From JAAEPI01 sp965212145 (GTDB taxonomy: Bacteria; Bacteroidota; Bacteroidia; Cytophagales; Cyclobacteriaceae): DNA of 64,000 nucleotides. The notes below the pieces were generated by a model. The model was not told the DNA's origin. It did not search any database and saw only the letters and a program-made list of their open reading frames with translations. Below, in pieces: positions 28,504 to 37,800 of this stretch (position 1 is the first letter of the stretch; every line of letters begins with the position of its first letter). The position numbers and the translations under genes are program-made. The stretch spans positions 186,001-250,000 of the forward strand of contig CBDBUY010000004.1 in assembly GCA_965212145.1 (NCBI GenBank). The letters run 5' to 3'.

Positions 28504-29375
28504 GGTGTCGGAAAAGTTGGGCAGGATGCGATGCCGCTCAAACTAAGGCACAAAAACTTGAGAGGCGGACAAGGGCATATAGCAACTGCTGTGTATGCAA
28601 AAGATCACAACACTGCTCTCACCACTTGCAATAGCATGTTGTTTTTGCGTAACTGTCTGCAGCACTGATGTAAGAAACAGCCCTCCCACTTGCACGCGTG
28701 GAAAACAAACGGTTGGACTTGCTCAGGTATTCTGCATGACCCTGAAGGGTCACCCCCACTCGTGGACTTGATGTTTGTCAACCTCCATTGTATACTGAAG
28801 TTGCTTGGACCTGCACAGGCCGACGTCCTGGTAACCAGGTGCTTTTCACACGTGGGAAGGCATACTTGCCAACACCTGTTGTAAGTGCAGTTTGCTTGAA
28901 CTTTGCAAGAATATTTATACAGGGAGCTCCTGTGGTATTGATGCATACATGACCGATAACATGCATCGTCCCACGCGAGCACACGTGGAAAAATATTTGA
29001 CCGTACCCTTGGGTACCCACACGGGCTTTTTGCACGCCGAGGCGAGGCCATGCCTCCCACACTTGGAGTTTCAGCTAATGCTGAAGTTGTGACGGCTGAG
29101 CTGCAAATACTTGCTCTAGATATGGAGGGAGCGCCCCACCACTTGCAAGACACCTTGCGCAATCGCCATGGCAAATGAGTTGCCCCTTTCACACTTGGAA
29201 AGCAGATGTACACACATCGAGCCTAGAGGCACGCCAAGCGCCATTGTTTTACAAACTGGGTGCAAAAGGGAGCAGCTCCAGGCAACCACATGTCAACTTT
29301 TGAGTAACACCCCTCGTTACCAAGACAACAAGGTGCATCAAGAAAAAGCTTGTTTTGCTGTATGCCGAGCGCCGG
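28504..29375. other. SDR2 intergenic region between recombinase and gag
   Basis: No convincing gene; the open stretches are Cys/Arg-rich shadows. Words of the type CACTTG, CACGTG or CACACTTGG recur every 70-130 nt, for example near 28,685, 28,848, 28,981, 29,057, 29,141 and 29,189. Since gag needs its own translation start, the segment may hold a second promoter or leader. Confidence 0.35.
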
Positions 29376-31889
29376 TCAGAATTTGTTACATGCTGTGTGC
29401 ATGCAGAACCTGGCACCTTTGCGAGGCTCCGTGATTTCGGCCTTGCGTAATTTACAGCCACAGCTCGGTTTGAGGTACAAACCTGACGCAGGATCTTGCA
29501 AAGCTGACGTATTTTCTGCCTTGGTTGCCAAATGCAAGACACCAGTCCCAGAAAGAATCCAAAGAAATTCGTCGCACTCCAATGGGTTTTGCGTATCGGG
29601 CTTACGCTTTCGAGGCAAAAGGGTGGCTCCGTCCTCTGCAGGTTCTTCCGAACTTGATGAGCCCGACGCCTCGCCGCCGGTACTGCCAGGCGGGTCAAAC
29701 AAAGTTGGGGGCTTTGACCTTGCTGAAGAAGCTGGATGTTCAGGGATAGAATCCGACATTGCGAAAGGGAACCTAGCGTGCGCAGCAGCTGGGCTGACCT
29801 CGGGAAATTCATCCCGGAGATGTAAGAAAACTTGCTGTTGAACAGGTGTACGGCCCCCTCGACCTTGGGGGGTGGATGGTACCCACCCTGAACGGAGCTT
29901 AAATGAGACCTGTTCTTGACACTTGAGAGCCTGCCAAACATCGTCACGAGAGTACAGCTTGACTGAAAAGGACTCTCTGTGGGCATGATGGCCTTGGGCT
30001 GCCCGGCTGGATTCACTCTCACCAAGTTGAGACAGGATGGACAGAAGGGTGACCTTCATCGAATGGAGGGTGAAACGTGATGCTTCGCCTGAGGGAACGC
30101 CCACATACACGAGGAGGCCACGAAGGCTCGACAAAACTTGTCCGTAAGAAAGCGGACAGAACTCTTCATCGTTTGATGTGAAGAACAAGCAATCTGGGAC
30201 AAAAGCTCCGAAAGATGCTTCCAAACGCACCCACTCTTCACCTAGAAGTTGCAAATATTTAGCCAACCAAGTCTTGCGGATACAACCTGGGTCACCGAAA
30301 ATGCCCCAAGAAATCGCCCCAAAAGGAACTCCCCTACGGCTCGTCTTTGTCCTGAAACAAGTGCTGCGCAAGCACCAGCTTGATGCCAATATTTCATCCC
30401 ATTTAATGTGTTGGGAATCGCTGAATCGCAAACTGGCCCAGACACAAATCAACACTGCCCCTATGAAGAGTCTGCGGCCGGTTGGACCACGTTCAAAAAG
30501 CAACTCCAGCTCCAACTTTGCAATGATCCAAGCAGTGAAAGGAAGTGCCTCTTTCCTATCTGTGATGACCATGGTGGATACTGTTCGCATAATACCATCA
30601 TATAAGTTTGGTAGGTGCAGTACCAGAGTCTTCGCCGCCCAACGAATGGCCTTCAGGCCATTGGTAACATGCTCACCCTCGCGGTGCATGACCAGTAGGG
30701 CATTCGCAATGCGAACTTGAGACAAGATGTTGCGCATGCCCAAACCCAAAGCCCCTAGGGCGGATAAGAACTTGGCTACGCCCTGCAAGTACCTGAAAAG
30801 AGTGTTCTCCGACACCCCTGTAAGCAATCTCCTTTCCAGCTCCTGAGGATGGCGAGAGTCCTCCAACTCCTGCAAAACTTGGGAGCTGGCGCGCAGGGTT
30901 GGCCTGAGTTTTGACCAGAGCTTCAAAGCATTTGCAAGAACCTTTGCATGTACGTCTTGCTGAGTACAAACACCATGCCCGACACTGCGCGAATTGTGTT
31001 CCCCAGGCCTCATCCAAGTTGGTGACTTCTTGGATGAAGCTAAGTGCGGTGACAAGACTGACGATGGCTGAACAGCTGGAATTTTAACACCCTGACAAGG
31101 AGGCAAGAGAGGCCTTGGGCGGTGGTAGTCCGCTGCACGAAGAGGGACAGGTCGCTGCAAAGGTGCAAATGAGAAGTCAAGCCGCGAAAACTTAGGCTTG
31201 GGGCTATGCCTGACAGCTGGTGCACTGGGCATCCTTAGGGATAAAGGTCTACGAGTTGGTTCCGACAGGCGGGGAAAGGCTAGGGGAACCGCAGGTCTAA
31301 TTACCGTTTTCTGACCCAAAGGTAAGGAGGCGCAAGAGGATTGACTGCAGACCACTGGCAAAACCGCACTGCTCTCCTGATCGGAGCCGCCTGAAGAGGC
31401 TGCTGGAGGTCTCCGAGAATGCGGCACCGCTCCCGTCACCACCTCGAAAGATGATTCTGAATTTGATGGGCAGCTGTTCTCTGTTACCGGGTGGGCCTGC
31501 TGCACACTCAGCTGCTCAGACTGAGTTGATATGTCCAAAAGCTGATAAGGATCGGTTCTAGCTTCCAAAGCAATGGACTCAGTGCTTGACTGCTGCAAGG
31601 GTGATCTGGTTATGCGGTACTTGGGCGTGGGCTTCGCCCATTGCTGTTCACTGTGCACGGGAGTGCAACCAAGTAATTGCAATGCTGATCCAAGGTTATC
31701 AAAGGTGTCCATGCTAGGTTTGGCACCAATCACTGGCGGATTGTTAGGTGAAACCTCAAACAGGTCAATATATCCCTCCCGCTTGCAAGTAGCCTGGCAA
31801 TAGCTTGCACGTCCAAGTACAGAAGAAGCCTCGATCCCTCCCTGGAGCTGCCCAAAACACCAAAAAGATTTGGAAATACAATAATACAA
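29376..31889 (-). CDS. SDR2 tyrosine recombinase
   Basis: Open for 837 codons; the first ATG is at 31,712 (MDTFDNLGSALQLLGCTPVH), giving about 778 residues. A long Ser/Pro-rich N-terminus is followed by a core-binding region with NTLFRYLQGVAKFLSALGAL. The catalytic domain shows CVWASLRFSDSQHIKW (Arg I), RFTLHSMKVTLLSILSQLG (H-x-x-K box), AAQGHHAHRES (second His) and VKLYSRDDVWQ (Tyr nucleophile). A Ser/Glu-rich tail ends in LKPSCGCKLRKAEI and RFCMHTACNKF, a Cys cluster that also occurs, in shorter form, at the end of the SDR1 recombinase. It would integrate circular cDNA, in line with the CG-core junctions and the clean insertion in copia-A. It lies upstream of gag, as in SDR1. Intact. Confidence 0.85.
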   Translation of the reverse strand: MYYCISKSFWCFGQLQGGIEASSVLGRASYCQATCKREGYIDLFEVSPNNPPVIGAKPSMDTFDNLGSALQLLGCTPVHSEQQWAKPTPKYRITRSPLQQSSTESIALEARTDPYQLLDISTQSEQLSVQQAHPVTENSCPSNSESSFEVVTGAVPHSRRPPAASSGGSDQESSAVLPVVCSQSSCASLPLGQKTVIRPAVPLAFPRLSEPTRRPLSLRMPSAPAVRHSPKPKFSRLDFSFAPLQRPVPLRAADYHRPRPLLPPCQGVKIPAVQPSSVLSPHLASSKKSPTWMRPGEHNSRSVGHGVCTQQDVHAKVLANALKLWSKLRPTLRASSQVLQELEDSRHPQELERRLLTGVSENTLFRYLQGVAKFLSALGALGLGMRNILSQVRIANALLVMHREGEHVTNGLKAIRWAAKTLVLHLPNLYDGIMRTVSTMVITDRKEALPFTAWIIAKLELELLFERGPTGRRLFIGAVLICVWASLRFSDSQHIKWDEILASSWCLRSTCFRTKTSRRGVPFGAISWGIFGDPGCIRKTWLAKYLQLLGEEWVRLEASFGAFVPDCLFFTSNDEEFCPLSYGQVLSSLRGLLVYVGVPSGEASRFTLHSMKVTLLSILSQLGESESSRAAQGHHAHRESFSVKLYSRDDVWQALKCQEQVSFKLRSGWVPSTPQGRGGRTPVQQQVFLHLRDEFPEVSPAAAHARFPFAMSDSIPEHPASSARSKPPTLFDPPGSTGGEASGSSSSEEPAEDGATLLPRKRKPDTQNPLECDEFLWILSGTGVLHLATKAENTSALQDPASGLYLKPSCGCKLRKAEITEPRKGARFCMHTACNKF

Positions 31890-32043
31890 GCGATATCACC
31901 GGCTGGTCTAGTGCACTCAACGATCCACCGACTTTGATGGAAGTACAAGGGACGGACCCGCACTCGAATTGGAGCCCCGCGCTCGGAGGCAGCTGAGCTT
32001 GAGTACGAAGACACGCTGCTGTCTTCTGGTGAGCGCATCCGCT
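31730..32043 (-). CDS. small SDR2 ORF between A1 and the recombinase, unknown
   Basis: 102 codons from the ATG at about 32,043 (MRSPEDSSVSSYSSSAASER), with VRPLYFHQSRWIVECTRPAG and SRLLLYLDVQAIARLLASG later. The composition looks natural. It could be a leader protein, or a first exon spliced into the recombinase, whose frame it overlaps. No family recognised. Confidence 0.35.
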
Positions 32044-32191
32044 TTGCCCCACTGGGCCAAGCTCGCACCTACGAAGAACTTATTTAATTCCTGATAACAA
32101 GACACAAGTTGCATAAATGCGTGTAAACACCTAGGCTCACCAAAATGCTTGCTGCTGAGAGAATGCCGAGAAAACATATGCTGTTTGCTGC

Positions 32192-32323
32192 GCTTCAGAA
32201 AACCACATGGTGCATGTTGGATTTACGCCAGCGCTTTCTTGGGCCAATAGCTGGATACATACAAACATTGAGCATGCGGAAAGCTGGTACAAAATAAACA
32301 GACTTGAGTAAACACAAGTACCG
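32192..32323 (-). repeat. SDR2 repeat A1 (5' terminus)
   Basis: 132-nt copy of A2 (22,992-23,123). It ends in ACCG directly before ATGGAAGTGG of the copia-A reading frame. Confidence 0.88.
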
Positions 32324-33145
32324 ATGGAAGTGGATCGTGCTAAGGATAGTGAAGAAATCCCGCAAGGGACGACGACTTCGACTGCAACTAAGGACTTGAC
32401 GGCGCCTTGTGGCGACGGCAAGAAGAAGAATAAGAAGAAGAAGGGTTTTCGTGAGGACTGCCCATCCCATGCCGCACACAGTTTGGAAGTGACACCGTTT
32501 AAGTTTTTGTTGCGTCGAGTAGTTTCTACCACTGTTTTTGAAGAACCTGCTGGAAGTTTTTCGAAAGCATGTGAGCATGAGCATGAGTTGTTGCATGATG
32601 GCTCTGGTGTAAGAAAGCAAATCCGCACAAAGCAAGCTTGTCAGCCAGTGGAGTTGGTAGGCTCAGAGATGCAGTCTGTGTGCGCAGCAGTGGTAGGCAA
32701 GGAAGTAGGTCTGGAAGGTCGCTGTAGCTTGAGTGCAGGTCTGGAAGGTCGCTACTTAGCCTTGTTAGTTCCAACAGTGCTGCTTTGCCTGTTGCTGGGA
32801 GCCTCAGCCGCGGGCACCTCAGTTTTCGGAGTCAGCCTGAAGCTTTGGACCTCTGGAAGCTTGTTAGAAGACTGTTTTGTGAGCCTCCAGTCAGAAGTGT
32901 TGCCGTGGAGAGCAGTGTGTTGCACCTTTGTAGGGCTGACAGTGCTGTGTTGCAGTGTAGGAAAGCTGTTTTGCGCCGTAGAAGAGCTGTTTTGCACAAT
33001 AGGAAAGCTGTTTTGCACCGTAGGAGAGCAGTTTTGCACGTCAGGAAAGCTGTTTTGCCCCGTTGGAAAGGAGTCTTGTCTCTCAGAAAAGAAGCGGTTG
33101 CTCTTTCGGCAGCTCAGACCTGTGGGACATTTGCAGTTGCGGTAG
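32324..33145 (+). CDS. copia-A gag-protease frame, part downstream of SDR2
   Basis: Continues the interrupted frame in phase (AEPQA then MEVDRAKDSEEIPQG). It is basic at first (DGKKKNKKKKGF). It later has one hydrophobic stretch (LVPTVLLCLLLGASAAG) and a degenerate 24-nt repeat (about 32,955-33,080) coding VGKLFC-, VEELFC- and IGKLFC-like units. It stops at TAG 33,143. I do not recognise a domain after the protease. The segment may be a polyprotein linker or leader RNA that happens to be open. Confidence 0.45.
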   Translation: MEVDRAKDSEEIPQGTTTSTATKDLTAPCGDGKKKNKKKKGFREDCPSHAAHSLEVTPFKFLLRRVVSTTVFEEPAGSFSKACEHEHELLHDGSGVRKQIRTKQACQPVELVGSEMQSVCAAVVGKEVGLEGRCSLSAGLEGRYLALLVPTVLLCLLLGASAAGTSVFGVSLKLWTSGSLLEDCFVSLQSEVLPWRAVCCTFVGLTVLCCSVGKLFCAVEELFCTIGKLFCTVGEQFCTSGKLFCPVGKESCLSEKKRLLFRQLRPVGHLQLR

Positions 33146-33268
33146 TGCAAGAGCAGAGAAGGCATTCGTGTAAGCCAAGGGGTCAGCCTTGTTGGCACTT
33201 GCTTGTCCCGGAAGGTCACGGTGGTAGGCTTAGGCTTTTGCTGCTGTGTTTGTTAGTTTTGTCCTGCA

Positions 33269-34819
33269 ATGGACATTTCCTCTGAAGAGGAAGCGTCAGC
33301 TTGGGGCATGTGGAGACCCGAGCCACCCGAGCCACCCCGTGTGGAGACGTTTCTCAGGTCTTCACCAGTTGTGGCTCGATACCTCATGGAGGGCGGATAT
33401 GCGGGACAGGAACCGAATGCTGCCTGCGCGATGAGTTTGCTTCGGACTCCTGGCTATATCGAGGCTATTGGTGCAATACATCGAGCCAGCTACAGGGACC
33501 AGCTTGCTCAGCTTGTCCGGTTTCGGCAGAGTATTGCCGAGGAGGAAGAGCAGGAAGAAGAAGAAGTTTCGAATCCATCTTTGGATTCGGAAGATGCCTG
33601 CTCAGTGGTCAAGGCTCCAGGGACCCTTAGCATTTTGAGGACGCCGGTGGGAGTGCTGGACTCGGATGCAGAGGAAGAGGCCCGGATCATGGAGGATCTG
33701 GATGTGACGCCTCAAGAGTGTCTGAAGGACGCTTCTTTGCTTCCGGAGATTGTCTTCGACGAGCCGGAAGTTCTGGAAACTGTGCCGGGCCCACCCGGGT
33801 CGCTTACGCAGGGCCAGAACACGCCCATGGTGGCCGACGCTGAGACGCTGACCTCGGATATCGTTTCTCAGCAGGAGTTGCGATTCGAGTCTGCCAACTT
33901 TGGGAGATTTTTGATTTCCAAGGGCATCACGAAGATGGTGGCGCGCCAAGCCATGGAGAGCACGGACATGCACCCGCGGAACCGCCATGCCGTGTTTCGG
34001 CTCCATGTGCTGAGGCAGTACTCGGGATGTTTAAATTCGCTGGAAGGGCTAAAGCCTGCGGAGGTTTCCTTACTGGAATCTCTCTATCCGAGACCTTTAC
34101 CGCCTTTGTTCGAGGGTGGAACCTCGCAATTCTCCAATGTTGCGGAGATGCAGGCCTATGTCAATCGCCTCAACGCAGAGTTGGAACGAGGTGCCGCAGC
34201 TTTAACGCCCGCGGTCAAGGCGATGCCACAGGTTCCCTTGTCTCTTCGACCAGGATTTATAGGCCTGAAACGGCCAAGACCATCAGAACCAATGGGGCCT
34301 CCTCCGGGGAGACCGCGTGTTGGCAGGCCTGGAGCGGTGTTGCCTCCAGCTTCTGGTGTTTCCGTTGGAGCTTTGCAGAGGGAGAATTTGGCAGAGAGGA
34401 TGCAGATTCCTTTTGGAGGGATCGAGGGAGCTCGATCCAAGGCGGCAGGGCCGCCTTTGCCATTTGCTTCAGCCTATCCGGCCAATATCCTCCAGAAAGT
34501 TGCTCGTGCGCGTGCCGAAGCTTTGATTCGTGCCAAGAGAGGGCGTTCGACAGGTTCTGCTCAGCCCCCTACACCTTCAGAAGTGTCTGTGCCCGCGAGC
34601 AGAATGGAGTCTGGATTCGACCCAGTCGAGGTGATTGCAGAAGAGACTGCAACCGATATGAATGCAGAAGTTGGAGAAGGTTCCGACTTTGGTGCAGTGG
34701 CACAAAGTGCCCGTATGACTATTGCAGAAGCTCGACAAGAGCTTGGTCTTTTGCCGGCTTTGACTCCGGCAACGAGTCTGACGGCAGCAGATATTGTGGA
34801 GATTTTCAATCCGCCATAA
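33269..34819 (+). CDS. copia-A extra ORF, acidic protein of unknown function
   Basis: 516 residues from the ATG at 33,269 (MDISSEEEASAWGMWRPEPP), between the gag-protease frame and pol. It is strongly acidic in its first third (RQSIAEEEEQEEEEVS). A middle region (FGRFLISKGITKMVARQAM, HAVFRLHVLRQYSGCLNSLE) looks globular and helical, and a Pro-rich tail follows. The other overlapping plus frame (34,027 on) is Cys/Ser/Arg-rich here and looks like a shadow, so this frame is the coding one until its TAA at 34,817. Pol then lies in the -1 frame. No family recognised; a standard copia element has no such ORF. It could be a captured host sequence or an accessory protein. Confidence 0.6.
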   Translation: MDISSEEEASAWGMWRPEPPEPPRVETFLRSSPVVARYLMEGGYAGQEPNAACAMSLLRTPGYIEAIGAIHRASYRDQLAQLVRFRQSIAEEEEQEEEEVSNPSLDSEDACSVVKAPGTLSILRTPVGVLDSDAEEEARIMEDLDVTPQECLKDASLLPEIVFDEPEVLETVPGPPGSLTQGQNTPMVADAETLTSDIVSQQELRFESANFGRFLISKGITKMVARQAMESTDMHPRNRHAVFRLHVLRQYSGCLNSLEGLKPAEVSLLESLYPRPLPPLFEGGTSQFSNVAEMQAYVNRLNAELERGAAALTPAVKAMPQVPLSLRPGFIGLKRPRPSEPMGPPPGRPRVGRPGAVLPPASGVSVGALQRENLAERMQIPFGGIEGARSKAAGPPLPFASAYPANILQKVARARAEALIRAKRGRSTGSAQPPTPSEVSVPASRMESGFDPVEVIAEETATDMNAEVGEGSDFGAVAQSARMTIAEARQELGLLPALTPATSLTAADIVEIFNPP

Positions 34820-37800
34820 GGATTGGGTGGATTGATCTCTCAGCTATCCCTAAAGGGGATCTGTCGACTGAGGTGTGGCTTTCTCAGAAGAAGGTAGGAT
34901 GTCGGAGTGCGTTGGTTGCAGTCGGTAGGCATGTGCTTGACAGTCTAAATCGGGTAAAGTGTGCTGCACTAGGATCGGAAGCTGCATTAGGATCGGAAGC
35001 TGCATTAGGATCGGAAGCTGCACTAGGATCGAAAGCTGCCTTAGGATCGGAAGCTGCATTAGGATCAGGAACGTGTTTTTCCCCAAAAGTGCCCCCAAAG
35101 AGCCTGCCGAGCCTGTTCTCCACACTGAGGTGGATCTGCCTGCGCGTAGGCCTTTGGGTTTGTGTAGCTTTGCGACCCACATGTCTAGGTAGAGTGAGCT
35201 GTGCACGCAAAGGAAGCCGCAAGCGTAGGTTGCCCCGAAAGCCCAAAAGTAGGATCCATGTTTGGAACCGTTGGATGCGTGTTGAAGTTGCTTGTGCTCG
35301 CATGATGAGAGTGAGACGTGAACCAGCTGTTGTGAAGTTGGGCAATGCTTTGCGGAAGCTTGCCAAGGAGATGATCCTTGAAGCTGTGTCTCATGTGCTG
35401 ATGGGCGTTAACTTGGTGTTGCGTTTGTTGGTAAGCTTGAGAAGAAAGTTTGAAGCTTGGTTCTTTGAGATTCTGCCGTTTGAGATTCGGTGGAAGTCTC
35501 GATGCTCTCGAGATTGTGAGTTTTGTTTGGGCCTTCCAGTGCAAGTGGAAGTTGAAGAAAGTGAGGAAGAGCTGATTCCTGATCCGTTTCCGAGCCCAGA
35601 ACCACCTGCTGAACCTGAACAACCCCCTAAGAGACCTCGTAAAGACCCTCCTAGGGATGATCCACCACCTGCTGCACCGGTAGAAGATCCTGTTGAACCA
35701 GAAGATGTGCCTATTAACGCTAGTGAGCAGAAGCTGGCATTGCACCGAAGACAAGGACATCAGCCTTATTGGCGACATTGTGATGTTTGCCAAAGTGCTA
35801 AAGGTAAGATTCCGGCACGTAGGCGCGGCATGAAGAGTAACGCTGCCCCCGGAGAACTCCAGATGGATTTTGGGTTTTTCGGAAGACATGTTCGTTTCTT
35901 AGTATGTGTGCATGTGATGTCTGGATACTTGTCTACGGTTGCGCTGACTCCTGACGAGCCAGTAGCGGGGAAGGCACTGTGTAAGATCTTTAGTGAGATG
36001 GGACTTCACGGTTTGGACGTTGTTGTTCATGGGGACCAAGAAAATCTTCTTGAGTCGGTTTGCAGGGATGCTGCGAAAGATCGTACTTTTGTGGGACGTT
36101 CTTTTCACTGGGTTCCGTTTTCTAAGGAGCGTCCTCAGTCAAAAGGGATTGTTGAACGACATGTAGGCTTGTTGAAAGAGTCCTTTTGGTCGGTTTGGCT
36201 GGGTCTTGAAGAGAGAGTAGGAGGCCAGCTTGCGCTAGGCGGTGAGCTTTTCGCTGAAGGGATGAGGTATACTACGAGGATGTATAACCTTTTTCATATA
36301 AGCACTGATTTGCACAGTAGCCCGTTGGAACGGCTGCGTGGCACCTCTGTGGTGCCTTCTCGAACCTACGAGTTTGGAAGCATTGGTTTTGGGAAGCCCC
36401 AAACTGCCCGAAGAGAACATCGTGGTAAGAGACTTGTCCGGTGCATCTATGTAGGTCCTCAGGGTCCGAATGGACATGGGGTTCGAGCTTTTGTTCCCTT
36501 AGCGAATACTGTTCCCCGGTTGGAATTGATGGGAGCTTACCGTAGTAAGACGCCGACTGAATTTGACGTTCCGGCCCTCAAAGCTCTGCTAGGAAGTAGA
36601 GAAGATCCGGAAAGGCCTATTAAGTTTGATGTTCCTCCTGATGCTCCTCAACCCCCTGGACCTCCTTCCCCGGTAGCTCTTCCCGATGGTAGTGTTGAGT
36701 TTCCAAAAGGCGCAGAGGGGGAAGCTGAAATTGCCCCTCCTGGCGCTGAGGCAGATGATCTTAGTGGTTATGCTCCTAGTGATGTAGGGATGGAAGATCC
36801 TGCTCCTGAGCTTGAAAACCCTATGATGGAAGATGGGGATGAGGAGATGGATGTGGATTTGGCTCCGGATGATGAAGATGATGCTATGGAAGAAGGTTTG
36901 ACTTGGCTGCAAGAGTTTGGTCTTAGCCTTCTTTTCGATGGTCCAGACCTCAGAGTGAGAGCTTCTCAGTCCGGCACCCAGGTTCCCGAGAAGGATGTTT
37001 GGTTTTCGCAGAAGTTTGGTGGAACCGAGATCTGGGTGAAAGTTCCGGCAAACGTTGTTTGTGAGGTTTCGGGCGCGGTTTTGGCCCAGAAAGATGTTGT
37101 GGCTGGGATGAAGCTTGAGCTTGAAGAGCTTGATGCGTTCTCGGTAGTTACGATTATCGAAGAGAGTAAGGCCCGAAAGATCGCGACCCGTAGGATCCAC
37201 ACGACTCGGTGGGTGATCACCGCCAAGCCTTCTAAGGAGAACCCTAATCGGGTTAGGGCGAGATTCGTCGTTCGGGACTATGCCCTTGGATCCAGCCCGT
37301 TGTCAGAAGGAATATATTCTCCAACAACAAGCCTTGAGGCCTTGCATGGGGCGCTAGCGATCCATGCTGTGAAAGGTGGAACGTTGCTGAGCGCCGATGT
37401 GTCGGTTGCCTTTACGCAGGCTCCGGTCCAGAGCACCGAGGTGATAAAGTTCCCCTCGAGCATGGTTGACGAAAGCCATCACCCCCTGTTTGGACGGTTA
37501 TTTAAAGCAATGAATGGGTTGCGCATAGGCCCTCTTAGCTGGTATATAGAATTTACCAATAAGTTGAGGTCTATGGGGTTCCAAGAGACAGCCGACCCAA
37601 CCGTCCATAGGCGTTGTGATCCGACCGGACTTGTTTTGATCCTCTGCTATGTTGATGACCTTATAGTCTACTCTGAGGGCCCGGGTCAGGCGGAGGAAAT
37701 TTTCAAAGTCCTCGCCAAAAGCTACAAGATGAAGAGTACCGGAGTGTTGAAACCTCGTGAAACGGGGACCTTGGAGTTTCTGGGTAGGGTGATTGTGCGC

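Larger units (their letters stand above)
22503..32323 (-). mobile_element. SDR2: split-direct-repeat tyrosine-recombinase retrotransposon nested in copia-A
   Basis: About 9.8 kb, sense strand minus. Sense order is A1 (32,323-32,192), recombinase, spacer, gag, TGA, 2OG-Fe(II) oxygenase-methyltransferase-RT-RNase H, B1 (23,337-23,122) joined to A2 (23,123-22,992), a palindrome-rich spacer, and B2 (22,720-22,503). The B1/A2 joint is AC-CG-TT, the outer B end GG-CG-TT and the outer A end AC-CG-AT, all sharing a CG core. The reconstructed target GG-CG-AT restores the copia-A reading frame exactly, with no duplication. A1/A2 look identical by eye and B1/B2 differ mainly in a (TA)n run, so it is very recent. 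One frame change is present in the methyltransferase region of pol. Confidence 0.88.

Noticed and set aside
34027..34818. Use of the long frame starting at 34,027 as the N-terminus of copia-A pol
   Set aside because: In this span the frame is rich in Cys, Ser and Arg with no motifs, while the other plus frame gives a natural acidic protein up to 34,819. The pol frame is credible only after that.
35185..35889. 234-codon minus-strand open frame opposite copia-A pol
   Set aside because: Shadow of the pol leader and integrase; no motifs.
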